From assembly GCF_004339565.1 (NCBI RefSeq), contig NZ_SMFZ01000001.1, forward strand, positions 558,001-622,000: 64,000 nucleotides of DNA, in the 5' to 3' direction. Positions 27,571 through 38,412 of this stretch are shown here, in pieces (positions within the stretch are counted from its first letter, which is position 1; the number at the start of each line of letters is the position of its first letter). This DNA comes from Pseudonocardia endophytica (GTDB lineage: Bacteria > Actinomycetota > Actinomycetes > Mycobacteriales > Pseudonocardiaceae). The translations under genes and the position numbers were made by a program. The notes beneath the pieces were generated by a model, which had not been told where the DNA came from, did not search any database, and saw nothing but the letters and a program-made list of their open reading frames with translations.

Positions 27571-28128
27571 ATGACCGCCGAGCAGCCGGGCCCTCGCGTC
27601 GGCAACCAGGACCGCGAGCAGGCCGTCGCCGCCCTGGCCGACCACTACTCGAGCGGACGGCTCGACGGCGACGAGTACTCCCGGCGCGTGGCGCGGGCCT
27701 GGGAGGCCCGGACGATGCCGGAGCTGACCGCGCTGTTCTCCGATCTGCCGGACCCGCACCCGTGGAGCCAGGGGGCGCCCGCCCCGGCCCCCTATCCGCA
27801 GCAGCAGTGGCAGCAGCCGCAGCAGTGGGCCGGGCCGATGCCGCCCGGGATGCCGCCGGGGATGATGGACCCGTCGGCGCCGTGGGGCCGCGAGCCGTAC
27901 ACGGGACGTCCGTACTCGGACAAGTCCAAGGTCGTCGCCGGTGTGCTGCAGCTGTTCCTGCCGTTCGGCGTCGGACGGTTCTACACCGGACACACCGGGA
28001 TCGCCGTCGCGCAGCTGCTCGTCACGTTCCTGACGTTCGGCATCGGCGGGCTCTGGGGGTTCATCGACGGGATCGTGATCCTCGCCGGACAGCCCGACGA
28101 CCCGTACGGGCGGCCCCTGCGCAACTAG
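27571..28128 (+). CDS. DUF1707 plus TM2 domain membrane protein
   Basis: A 185-aa protein. The N-terminal DUF1707 motif (DREQAVAALADHYSSGRLD, EYSRRVARAWEA, LFSDLPDPHP) is a small helical domain common in actinobacteria. A Pro/Gln/Met-rich linker (~residues 65-105) follows, then a TM2 domain: KSKVVAGVLQLFLPFGVGRFY, GHTGIAVAQLL and GGLWGFIDGI, two membrane helices. Function unknown. It reads away from the LLM gene. Its TAG stop is inside the CTAG that flanks the adjacent MITE. Confidence 0.88.
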   Translation: MTAEQPGPRVGNQDREQAVAALADHYSSGRLDGDEYSRRVARAWEARTMPELTALFSDLPDPHPWSQGAPAPAPYPQQQWQQPQQWAGPMPPGMPPGMMDPSAPWGREPYTGRPYSDKSKVVAGVLQLFLPFGVGRFYTGHTGIAVAQLLVTFLTFGIGGLWGFIDGIVILAGQPDDPYGRPLRN

Positions 28129-28292
28129 TGCCCCGTCAAGGAACGTCGGTGCCGAAATCGGCGGATCCAGGCGTTCGCCGGCAAGGCGCCGGCCGGGCCT
28201 CGTACCGGGCGTACTCGGCCCGGTCGGCAACGCCGCCGGCGGGCGCCTGGGCCGCCGAGTTCCGTGCCGAACGTTTCTGGACGGGGCACTAG
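28125..28292. mobile_element. Non-coding MITE-like element flanked by CTAG
   Basis: A 160-bp segment (28129-28288) between CTAG copies at 28125-28128 and 28289-28292. Its ends are long imperfect inverted repeats of about 45 bp: the left begins TGCCCCGTCAAGGAACG, the right (reverse complement) TGCCCCGTCCAGAAACG, and similarity continues to CCAGGCG in both arms. The centre is GC-rich with no gene. It lies between convergent genes and would also fold as a strong hairpin, possibly acting as a two-way terminator. No transposase with these ends is in the window. Confidence 0.75.
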
Positions 28293-28295
28293 TAC

Positions 28296-30709
<2,414 letters not shown>

Positions 30710-30776
30710 TCAGCCTACGCGTGGCCGGCTCGGCGTCCCGCAGCGGCCCTGCGGCGGCTGTACCGCGCGTCCCGGA

Positions 30777-30813
30777 TGTGACGTTCGTTCGCGTCATCGG
30801 CACGACCGTCACA
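30777..30813 (-). repeat. Intergenic repeat family 2, copy 1
   Basis: A 37-bp element with inverted arms TGTGACGTTCG and CGACCGTCACA, in the pyrG-DUF3186 gap. Its reverse complement matches the copy at 61740-61776 at about 31 of 37 positions by eye; a third copy is at 62094-62130. All three are exactly 37 bp between arm ends. Confidence 0.65.
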
Positions 30814-30825
30814 GCCGTGCTCGCG

Positions 30826-31749
30826 TCAGGGCTGCGCAGCCGGGAGCGGAGCCGTCGCGCCGTCGCCGGAGCCGTAGGCCCCCGCGCGGCCGGTGAGCTG
30901 CTCGCGCAGGGCGAGAACGGTGGCGACCCGGCCGGCTCCGGCGCCGACGTCGTCGACGGTGGACAGGCCGCCTGCCAGCGCCGGGTCGGCACGCACCGCG
31001 CCGACGGCACCGGTGGCCGTCGGACCGGCCAGGACCCCGCCACTGCCGCGCCGGTCGAGCTCGGCGGCCAGACGCGCCGCCGTCGACGATCGGCTCTGTG
31101 CGTCCACGCCCTCCGCCGGCGTTCCGGTGAGCACGACGACGAGCTGCGCCGGGCCGGGCGCGGGGCCCTGCTCCGCGAACCCTGCGCCGGCGAGCCCGGC
31201 GAGCACCGACTGCGTCTGGTCCGCCGCCGGTGGCGGCACGTTCGGCATCGTCAGCAGGGCGCTCCCGAGCAGGCCGCCCGCGACGGTGCCGGGGTCGGGC
31301 GACGTCGGGAGCTGGGCCCCGGCGGGCAGCAGCCGGGTGGCGAGGTCGCGCAGCTGGTCGGCCCGTGCCGGATCGGTGACGGCGTCGGTGAGCTGCACCC
31401 GTCCGGCCATCGTCCCGCCCGCCTGCCCGACCATCTGCCCGATCGCGTCCGCGTCGGCTGGAGCTCCGCCGACCGAGACGATCGTGACGGCGGAGCCCTG
31501 GAGCGACCCGCGCAGCGCGACCGGCGCGATCCCCGCCGCGAACCCGTCCGCGGCACGTTCCCCGGCGGCCAGCTGGTCGCGCTCGGCCTGCAGGCGGGTC
31601 ACGTCCTCGCCGCGGTCGGCGGCCAGGTCGGACACGGCCGTGACCATCCGGCCGGGCGCGGTCGACGAGCCGATGATCAGGCCCAGCACCACGCCGAGGA
31701 CCAGGAACCCGATCCCGACGCCGACGACCCGGTAGCGCCGTGCGATCAC
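30826..31749 (-). CDS. DUF3186 envelope protein (MctB/SteB-like, 'copper transporter')
   Basis: A 307-aa protein with one N-terminal membrane segment (VGVGIGFLVLGVVLGLIIG) and an extracytoplasmic domain starting with a short coiled coil (VTRLQAERDQLAAGE). This is the DUF3186 family: MctB in M. tuberculosis (Rv1698, copper tolerance channel) and SteB in Corynebacterium, which works with SteA at the division ring. The gene directly follows steA, overlapping in GTGA, so the SteA-SteB role is the better-supported guess. The start is GTG. Confidence 0.85.
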   Translation of the reverse strand: MIARRYRVVGVGIGFLVLGVVLGLIIGSSTAPGRMVTAVSDLAADRGEDVTRLQAERDQLAAGERAADGFAAGIAPVALRGSLQGSAVTIVSVGGAPADADAIGQMVGQAGGTMAGRVQLTDAVTDPARADQLRDLATRLLPAGAQLPTSPDPGTVAGGLLGSALLTMPNVPPPAADQTQSVLAGLAGAGFAEQGPAPGPAQLVVVLTGTPAEGVDAQSRSSTAARLAAELDRRGSGGVLAGPTATGAVGAVRADPALAGGLSTVDDVGAGAGRVATVLALREQLTGRAGAYGSGDGATAPLPAAQP

Positions 31750-32930
31750 TGCGTCCAGCCGCGGATCAGATCGGCCACCGACCGGTAGGCCTGTCCCAGC
31801 CAGGCCAGGACGTCGTCACCCGCGCCGGACACGAGCACCGCAACGACGACGGCGACGATCGCGGCCAGCACGAGCAGCAGGATCGGGCCGACCATGGTCC
31901 GGCCCCGGTACATCGACGCGATCAGCTCGCCGTCCACGACGGACCCGCCGGTCTGCAGCCGGGTCAGGAACGTGGACGCGTTGCTGCCGGAGCGCCCGCG
32001 GTCCAGGAACTCGCCCATCGTGGCGGACAGGCCGACCGTGACGATCATCTGCGCGCCGTGGTGGTGCGCGAGCAGCAGCGCGAGGTCCTCGGGGTTCGCC
32101 ATCGACGGGAACGTCACGGCACTGGCGCCGAGGTCCTGCACCCGGTGCAGCCCCGGCGCGTGGCCGTCCGCGAACGCCGGGACGACGACGTCGGCGCCGC
32201 TCGTCAGCGCCTCGTTCGACACCTCGGAGGGGTCGGCGAGCACCAGGTCCGGGCGGTACTTCGCGGCGACCAGCGTGTCCGCGCCCGCCCCGACGCCGAC
32301 CAGCACCGGCCGGTACTCCCGGATGAACGTCCTGAGCCGCTTGAGGAGCGCGGCCGTCTCGCCGCCCGGCCCGACGATCACGACCTGCCGTCCGGCCAGG
32401 TCGACCTCGACCTCGGGCACGCCGTTGCCGTCGAGCAGCAGCGACCGCTCCCGGCGCATGAACTCGATCGTGTTGGCGGCGAACGCCTCCAGCTGGTGCG
32501 TGAGGCCGGACTTGGCCTCGGCCAGTGCGTCCGCGACGGTGTCGTCGGTCTGCTCGCGGCCCTCGCCCAGCGGCTGCTCGCCGGAGTAGAGGACGCCGTC
32601 GTGCAGCCGGACCTCCGCGCCGTCCTTGACCGAGCGCAACAGGTCGGTGCCGGCGTCGTCGACGAGCGGGACGCCCGCCTCGACGAGGATCTGCGGCCCC
32701 AGGTTGGGGAACCGCCCTGAGATCGACGGCGACGCGTTGACCACGGCCGCGACGTCGGCCGCGACGAGCGCCTCCGCCGTCGGACGGTCCAGGTCGATCT
32801 GGTCCAGGACGGCGATCTCCCCCGGCCGCACGCGGCGCAGCAACGCGTCGGTGCGCCGGTCGACCCGCGCGGTCCCGACGACGCCGGGTAGCTCGGGGCG
32901 CGAGCGATGCAACAGGCCGGGCAACCTCAT
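31746..32930 (-). CDS. steA: Cytokinetic ring protein SteA
   Basis: A 394-aa protein of the SteA family (Rv1697 position). The cytosolic part contains RPGEIAVLDQIDLDRPTAE, ASPSISGRFPNLGP and a thiamine-pyrophosphokinase-like segment YRPDLVLADPSEVS. One C-terminal membrane anchor is present (PILLLVLAAIVAVVVAVLV), near residues 360-378. In Corynebacterium SteA and SteB localise to the division septum and affect daughter-cell separation. ATG 32930 gives a normal N-terminus (MRLPGLLHRS). Confidence 0.88.
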   Translation of the reverse strand: MRLPGLLHRSRPELPGVVGTARVDRRTDALLRRVRPGEIAVLDQIDLDRPTAEALVAADVAAVVNASPSISGRFPNLGPQILVEAGVPLVDDAGTDLLRSVKDGAEVRLHDGVLYSGEQPLGEGREQTDDTVADALAEAKSGLTHQLEAFAANTIEFMRRERSLLLDGNGVPEVEVDLAGRQVVIVGPGGETAALLKRLRTFIREYRPVLVGVGAGADTLVAAKYRPDLVLADPSEVSNEALTSGADVVVPAFADGHAPGLHRVQDLGASAVTFPSMANPEDLALLLAHHHGAQMIVTVGLSATMGEFLDRGRSGSNASTFLTRLQTGGSVVDGELIASMYRGRTMVGPILLLVLAAIVAVVVAVLVSGAGDDVLAWLGQAYRSVADLIRGWTQ

Positions 32931-33479
32931 GCACGCACTGTGACACCTGGTGCGCGTGGTGCGGCGCAGGCACGCCGAGCAGGCCACGGCCTTGCGCCCA
33001 CCTGCGTCACCCGGTCGCGCCACGCCCCGCCCGGCTCCCGACCGTCACAGCGCGTACCGGGGACGCCCTCCGGTCGGGATCCCGCCGGTCTCCGGCGCGC
33101 CGACCCGGTCCCACCGCGCGCTGCGCTGCGCGAAAGCTGCTCCGGTCCGGCCGGTTCCCGCGAACGGAGCCGTCGTCCAACTCGGCTGCGGGTCCCGGGG
33201 CCGCCGCTCACCCTTGCGCCGAGATGCAGCTCAGCGGGGTTTGTCGATCTCCCCGGCCCGCTGAGCCGCATCTCGGCGGGATCGACGCCCCGCCGCCGTC
33301 GGCCGGCCGCGTCCGTCCCGCGCCGGACTGTTTTCCGCGACGGGTGTGGCCCGTGCGGGAACCCGGCGCGTCGCACGGGGATGACCTGCCGCCCGCTGAC
33401 GGCCGTCCCGCGCGCTGTACTCGGTCCCGCGATCGTCGGGGACCGCGCGGGAACCCGGGGCGGCGGGCGGGACGGTCGG
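32931..33479. other. 549-bp intergenic region with a large hairpin
   Basis: Between recN and steA, usually adjacent in actinobacteria. It holds one inverted repeat: GAGATGCAGCTCAGCGGG (33221-33238) and CCCGCTGAGCCGCATCTC (33257-33274), 17 of 18 paired, loop of 18 bases. It may terminate recN transcription. Open frames here have no homology I recognise. The steA promoter must lie near 32940-33000. Confidence 0.6.
33221..33274 (-). terminator. 18-bp hairpin downstream of recN
   Basis: Nearly perfect 18-base arms (one mismatch) with an 18-base loop, 206 bases beyond the recN stop. No T-run follows. It could be a terminator or a member of the structured intergenic repeat class. Confidence 0.45.
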
Positions 33480-35300
33480 TTATCCGCCCGTCGAGTTCTT
33501 CGCGGTGCGGCGGCGCTTCGGTGTGCTCTTCGGGGTAGCGGCCCCCGCCGGCTCGGCGCGGTCGGACTCGCGGTGTGCCGCTGCGGCGGCGAGCAGCTCC
33601 TCGGCATGGGCTCGGCCGGTGTCCGTATCGTCCAGGCCGGCCAGCATCCGGGCGAGCTCGGCGATCCGCTCCGCGTCGTCCAGGCGCCGGACGCTGGACC
33701 GGGTCACCGCGGCCGTGCCGTCGGTCCCCTTCTGCACGACGAGGTGCCGGTCCGCGTACGCCGCGACCTGCGGCAGGTGCGTCACGACGACGACCTGGTG
33801 GCTGGCCGCCAGCTTCGCCAGCCGCCGACCGATCTCCACCGCCGCGCGGCCGCCGACGCCGGCGTCGACCTCGTCGAAGACCATGGTCGGCACCGGGTCC
33901 GAGCCGGCCAGCGCGACCTCCAACGCCAGCATCACCCGGGACAGCTCACCGCCGGACGCGCCCTTGTGCAGCGGCTGCGCGGACGCGCCGGCGTGCGGGA
34001 CGAGCCGGAGCTCCACCTCGTCCACACCGCTCGAGCCGGCGTGGCACCGGCAGCCGGACACGGTCAGCGCGTCCGCGTCGGCACCCGCCTCCCGCGGCGA
34101 CACGGTGACCTGCAGAGACGCGTCCTTCATCGCGAGCCCGGCGAGCTCGGCGGTGGTGGCGGTCGCCAGCCGGGCCGCTGCCTCGGTGCGCGCGGTCGAG
34201 AGCTCCTCGGCGTGCCCCGCAAGATCGACGGCGAGCGCGTCCCGTCGGGCGGCCAGCGCGGCAAGGGCCTCGTCCGAGGTGTCCAACCCGGACAGTCGCT
34301 GCCGGGCGTTCTCGGCCCACTCGATCACGCCGTCGGTGTCCGCGGCGTACTTGCGGGTCAGCGCCTTGAGCTCGGCCTGGCGGGCGAGCACGGTCTCCAG
34401 CCGCGTCGGGTCCGCGTCGAGGCGCTCGAGGTAGCCGGCCAGCTCGGCGGAGACGTCCCCGAGCACGGCCAGCACCTCGTCGAGCCGCCCGGACAGTCCT
34501 TCCAGCTCGCCGTCGCCGGACGACGCGACGAGGTGCCGCGCCTCGCCGGACAGTCCGGTGGCGCCCGGGTGCTCGCCGTCCTCCGAACCGGACAGAGCCA
34601 GCCGCGCCGCGTCGGCGGCGGCCCGCAGATCGTCCGCCGCGGTGAGCCGGCGGGCCTCGTCGACGAGCTCGCGGTCCTCACCCGGCTGCGGGTCGACGGC
34701 CTCGATCTCGGTCAGCCCGTGGCGGAGCATGTCCGCCTCCTGGGCCATCCGGCGCGCCCCGTCCCGCCGCTCGACCAGCTCGGCGCCCACCTCCTGCCAC
34801 TCCGCCCGGACCTCCCGGTAGGCGGCCAGCGGCTTGGCCACCGAGTCGCCCGCGAACCGGTCCAGCAGCGCCCGTTGATCGGCCGGGCGCAGCAGACGCA
34901 GCTGGTCGTTCTGCCCGTGCACGGCGAGCTGCGCCTCGGCCAGCCTCCCCAGCACGCCGACCGGCACCGAACGCCCACCCAGGTGAGCGCGGGAGCGGCC
35001 GTCGGCGGACACGGTGCGTGCGGCGATCAAGGTCCCGTCGTCGTCGGGCTCCGCCCCGACCTCCTCGGCGAGCCCGAGCGCGCCGTGCGACGCGGCGAAG
35101 CGGCCCTCGACCACGGCCTTCGCGACGCCCTCCGACACCCGGGACGACTCGGCCCGCCCGCCACCGAGCAGGGACAGCCCGGTGACCACCATCGTCTTGC
35201 CCGCGCCGGTCTCCCCGGTGAGCACGGTCAGCCCGGGGTCCAGCTCCAGGGTCGCGTCGGAGATCACGCCGAGGCCCTGGATGCGCATCTCGGCCAGCAT
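33480..35300 (-). CDS. recN: DNA repair ATPase RecN
   Basis: An SMC-like protein recruited to double-strand breaks. Walker A is VLTGETGAGKTMVV; Walker B and signature are VPTMVFDEVDAGVGGRA and KGASGGELSRVML. The middle is a shortened coiled coil. I start it at MLAEMRIQGLGVI (606 aa); an ATG four codons upstream is possible. The last ~35 residues are a basic tail (PKSTPKRRRTAK). A LexA box lies 57 bases upstream, so SOS control is expected. Confidence 0.95.
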   Translation of the reverse strand: MLAEMRIQGLGVISDATLELDPGLTVLTGETGAGKTMVVTGLSLLGGGRAESSRVSEGVAKAVVEGRFAASHGALGLAEEVGAEPDDDGTLIAARTVSADGRSRAHLGGRSVPVGVLGRLAEAQLAVHGQNDQLRLLRPADQRALLDRFAGDSVAKPLAAYREVRAEWQEVGAELVERRDGARRMAQEADMLRHGLTEIEAVDPQPGEDRELVDEARRLTAADDLRAAADAARLALSGSEDGEHPGATGLSGEARHLVASSGDGELEGLSGRLDEVLAVLGDVSAELAGYLERLDADPTRLETVLARQAELKALTRKYAADTDGVIEWAENARQRLSGLDTSDEALAALAARRDALAVDLAGHAEELSTARTEAAARLATATTAELAGLAMKDASLQVTVSPREAGADADALTVSGCRCHAGSSGVDEVELRLVPHAGASAQPLHKGASGGELSRVMLALEVALAGSDPVPTMVFDEVDAGVGGRAAVEIGRRLAKLAASHQVVVVTHLPQVAAYADRHLVVQKGTDGTAAVTRSSVRRLDDAERIAELARMLAGLDDTDTGRAHAEELLAAAAAHRESDRAEPAGAATPKSTPKRRRTAKNSTGG

Positions 35301-35356
35301 GCTGCGCACCATACGGCGCGGGTCCGACAGCAACGGACACGGACACACCCTCGATA

Positions 35357-35370
35357 CGAACAATTGTTCG
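35357..35370 (-). promoter_or_regulatory. LexA (SOS) box upstream of recN
   Basis: CGAACAATTGTTCG is a perfect palindrome matching the Gram-positive/actinobacterial SOS core CGAAC-N4-GTTCG. It lies in the 86-bp gap between nadK and the recN start, in the right place to repress a recN-specific promoter. Confidence 0.85.
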
Positions 35371-35386
35371 CATCCCCGGGAACGGA

Positions 35387-36325
35387 TCAGTGACGGGCGG
35401 CGTCCGGACGCGGGTTCCGGTTCCGGGGCGCGCCGCGCCATCCCCGCACCGGCAGGTCGAACTTGCGCACCAGCCGGTCGGCGAACGGGTTCGCGGCCAG
35501 CCGGATCATCCGGACCGGCTCCGGCGCCCTGGCCAGCTCGACGCGACCGCCGGGCGGCACGGAGACCGTTCGCCGCCCGTCGCAGTCCAGGACGGCCGCA
35601 GGCCCGGTCGCCGCGACCTCGATCGCCACCCTGCTCTCCGGCGCGATCACCATCGGGCGGGCGAACAGCGCGTGCGCGTTGCTGGGGACGACGAGCAGCG
35701 CCTGCACCTCCGGCCACACGAGCGGGCCGCCCGCGGAGAACGCGTAGGCGGTGGAGCCGGTCGGGGTGGCGCAGAGGACGCCGTCGCAGCCGAAGCTCGA
35801 CACCGGCCGTCCGTCGACCTCCAGCACCACCTCGAGGATCCGCTCGCGGGTCACCTTCTCCACGACGGCCTCGTTCAGCGCCCACGTCCGGCCGAGCACG
35901 GTGCCGTTGGAGCGGACGGTCGCGTCGATCGTCATCCGTTCCTCGACGGCGTACGTCCCGGCCGCGAGCGCGTCGAGCGCGTCGTCCAGCGACTCCTCCT
36001 CGGCCTCGGCGAGGAAGCCGACGTGCCCGAGGTTCACGCCGAGCAGCGGGACGCCCGCCGGGCGGGCCAGGTCCGCCGCGCGCAGCAGGGTGCCGTCGCC
36101 GCCGAGGACGAGCACGGCCTCCGCGTCGCGCGCACAGTCCGGTGACCCGGGCACCTCGAGCGGTGCGCGCTCCGGCGGCAGCCCGTGGTCGAGGCCGACC
36201 TCCCGCCACTCCTCGGCGAGCACGCGGGTGCGCACCCCGCGCTCGTCGAGCGAGCGGACGACCTCGACGGCCGTCTCCAGGTTCGTCTTGCGGCCCGTGT
36301 GCAGGACGAGCAGGACCTCTCTCAC
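35387..36325 (-). CDS. nadK: NAD kinase
   Basis: Phosphorylates NAD to NADP. Conserved GGDGT motif in VLVLGGDGTLLRAA, then LGHVGFLAEAE, the NE/D motif WALNEAVVEK and the glycine-rich TPTGSTAYAFSAGGP. Product 312 aa from GTG 36325, which overlaps the tlyA stop (GTGA). Gene order tlyA-nadK-recN is the standard actinobacterial one (Rv1694-1696). Confidence 0.95.
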   Translation of the reverse strand: MREVLLVLHTGRKTNLETAVEVVRSLDERGVRTRVLAEEWREVGLDHGLPPERAPLEVPGSPDCARDAEAVLVLGGDGTLLRAADLARPAGVPLLGVNLGHVGFLAEAEEESLDDALDALAAGTYAVEERMTIDATVRSNGTVLGRTWALNEAVVEKVTRERILEVVLEVDGRPVSSFGCDGVLCATPTGSTAYAFSAGGPLVWPEVQALLVVPSNAHALFARPMVIAPESRVAIEVAATGPAAVLDCDGRRTVSVPPGGRVELARAPEPVRMIRLAANPFADRLVRKFDLPVRGWRGAPRNRNPRPDAARH

Positions 36326-37137
36326 GCGGGACCGTCCTCGACGGCGGCGGCCAGCATCCCGTCGCGGTCCGAAGGTCCCTCGCCGGAGTCGCGGACCAGG
36401 TGCAGGAAGTACTCGACGTTTCCGGACGGGCCGGGCAGCGGGCTCGCGACCGCACCGGCCACCCGCAGCCCGAGCGCCTCGGCGGCGGCCGCGACGTCGG
36501 CGAGCGCCTCCCGTCGCAGGCCCGGGTCGCGCACGACGCCGCCGGATCCGAGCCGGGACCTCCCCACCTCGAACTGCGGCTTGACCATCGGCAGCAGCGT
36601 GCCGCCGGGCGCGGTGCAGGCGACCAGCGCCGGCAGCACCGTGCGCAGCGAGATGAACGACAGGTCCGCGACGGTCAGCTCCACCGGTCCGCCGATCGCC
36701 TCGGCTTCGAGTGCGCGGACGTTCGTGCGGTCGTGGACGACGACCCGGTCGTCGGTGCGCAGCCGCCAGTCCAGCTGGCCGTAGCCGACGTCGACGGCGA
36801 CGACCTCGGCCGCACCCCGGTCCAGCAGCACGTCGGTGAACCCGCCGGTGGACGCGCCCGCGTCCAGGCACCGCCGCCCGTCGACCACGACGTCGTCGAA
36901 TGCGTCCAGCGCGCCCAGCAGCTTCTTCGCGCCGCGCGATGCCCACTCCGGCTCGTCGCTCTCCCGGACGACGACGGGCGCGTCGCGCTCGATCATCGTT
37001 GCCGCCTTGGACGCGGGCATCCCGTTCACGGTGACGTGACCGTCGGCGATCAGCTCAGCGGCCTGCCCGCGGGAGCGCGCGAGCTTGCGCCGCACCAGCT
37101 CCGCGTCGAGCCGGGCACGGGTGGCGGCCACCCTCAC
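36322..37137 (-). CDS. tlyA: rRNA 2'-O-methyltransferase TlyA
   Basis: Methylates ribose of 16S (C1409) and 23S (C1920) rRNA; in mycobacteria its loss gives capreomycin resistance. The N-terminal S4 domain has RLDAELVRRKLARSR and DGHVTVNG. The FtsJ-like SAM domain has CLDAGASTGGFTDVLL and VELTVADLSFISLR, and the KPQFEVGR motif. Length 271 aa. Start and stop overlap both neighbours. Confidence 0.95.
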   Translation of the reverse strand: MRVAATRARLDAELVRRKLARSRGQAAELIADGHVTVNGMPASKAATMIERDAPVVVRESDEPEWASRGAKKLLGALDAFDDVVVDGRRCLDAGASTGGFTDVLLDRGAAEVVAVDVGYGQLDWRLRTDDRVVVHDRTNVRALEAEAIGGPVELTVADLSFISLRTVLPALVACTAPGGTLLPMVKPQFEVGRSRLGSGGVVRDPGLRREALADVAAAAEALGLRVAGAVASPLPGPSGNVEYFLHLVRDSGEGPSDRDGMLAAAVEDGPA

Positions 37138-37322
37138 GCCCGGTCCGGCCCGGCGGACAGCGCGTCGCCGAGAACCGTGTGCAGCCGCTCGTAGACGGCG
37201 ACGTGCTCGGCGACCGGACGGTCCTCGAGCCCGTCCAGCGCACCGACCGCGTCGGCGACGTCGGCCCGCAGGCTCTCGAGCGGCCGCTCGCCGGGGTCGT
37301 CCGGCGGCGGGGTGCTGGTCAT
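37134..37322 (-). CDS. Small conserved acidic protein between HAD and TlyA
   Basis: A 62-aa acidic protein. The pattern LEDRPVAEHVAVYERLHTVL is conserved in small actinobacterial proteins at this location (M. tuberculosis Rv1693 position). It is predicted to be two helices with a disordered Pro-rich N-terminus. Function unknown. Its stop overlaps the tlyA start by four bases (GTGA), indicating translational coupling. Confidence 0.8.
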   Translation of the reverse strand: MTSTPPPDDPGERPLESLRADVADAVGALDGLEDRPVAEHVAVYERLHTVLGDALSAGPDRA

Positions 37323-37410
37323 CGCGGTGCTCCGGGTACGGGGTCGATGCCGTTCACGGTATCCGACGTGTGCGGCGCCGGACCGCAGGACGCGGGCCGG
37401 GTCACGCTCG

Positions 37411-38412
37411 TCACGCGAGTCCCAGCCGGGCGAGCGCGTCGGCGGCCGCGGAGCCGTCGGCGCGCACCGGCCCGTCGAACTCGCCGTCGCCCGCCGCGCC
37501 CCAGGCCACCGGGCACAGGGTGCGCAGGGCGTCCAGGTCGGCGCCGTTCCCGGTCAGGACGAGCGCACCCTCGTCGAGGCGCACGGTCCAGCCGTCCTTC
37601 TCCCCCGGCGTGAGCTCGTCGACCGGCCGGGTCAGGGCGGACGTGTCCGCTCCGACGTAGGTCGGCCGCCGGACCGCGGCGGCCCGGACCAGGTCGCGAG
37701 CGGTGCTGACGCCGGTCATCACGAGCAGCGACGGCGCACCGGCCGCGACGGCGCCCTCGATGTCGGTGTCGAGACGGTCGCCGACGACGAGGGGTCGGCT
37801 CGACGACACGGCCGCCTGTGCCTCGGTGAGCAGCCGCGCGGCCGGCTTGCCCGCGATCCGCGGCTCCGCCCCCGTGGCGACCTTCACGACGCCGACCATC
37901 GACCCGTTGCCGGGCATCGTGCCGCGCTCGGTGGGCAGCGTGAGGTCGACGTTCGTCGCGACCCAGACCGCCCCGCCCCGCACGGCGACGGTCGCCTCCG
38001 CGAGCAGCCGCCAGCCGGTGTCCGGGGAGTGCCCCTGGATCACGGCGTCGGCGTCGTCGCCGGACGTGACCGGCTCCAGCCCACGTTCGCGCACCAGGTC
38101 GACGAGGGACGCGGTTCCGACGACGAGCACCGCCGCCCCGGCGGGGACGAGCTCGGCGAGCATCGCGGCGCCCGCCTGCGCGCTGGTGCGCACGTCCTGC
38201 TCGCGGGCGGGGAACCCGAGACCGGCCAGCTGCGCCGCGACGTCCGCCGGGCTGCGCGACGCGTTGTTCGTGACGTAGACCGTCGGGACACCGCGGTCGG
38301 TCGCACCGCGTACGGCGTCCGCCGCTCCGGGGACCGCGACGGGTCCGCGGTACAGCGTTCCGTCGAGGTCCGCGAGCAGGGCGTCGTGGCGACCCAGCAG
38401 GTCGTCGCTCAT
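37411..38412 (-). CDS. HAD-superfamily phosphatase, NagD-like
   Basis: A 333-aa HAD hydrolase (Rv1692 position; the M. tuberculosis protein is reported as a glycerol-3-phosphate phosphatase). Motif I is LLADLDGTLYRG, motif II TVYVTNNASRSP, then a cap domain, motif III GKPAARL and motif IV VVGDRLDTDIEGA. The C-terminal ~65 residues are an extra domain seen in the actinobacterial members. ATG 38412 overlaps the stop of the upstream TPR gene (ATGA). Confidence 0.92.
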   Translation of the reverse strand: MSDDLLGRHDALLADLDGTLYRGPVAVPGAADAVRGATDRGVPTVYVTNNASRSPADVAAQLAGLGFPAREQDVRTSAQAGAAMLAELVPAGAAVLVVGTASLVDLVRERGLEPVTSGDDADAVIQGHSPDTGWRLLAEATVAVRGGAVWVATNVDLTLPTERGTMPGNGSMVGVVKVATGAEPRIAGKPAARLLTEAQAAVSSSRPLVVGDRLDTDIEGAVAAGAPSLLVMTGVSTARDLVRAAAVRRPTYVGADTSALTRPVDELTPGEKDGWTVRLDEGALVLTGNGADLDALRTLCPVAWGAAGDGEFDGPVRADGSAAADALARLGLA

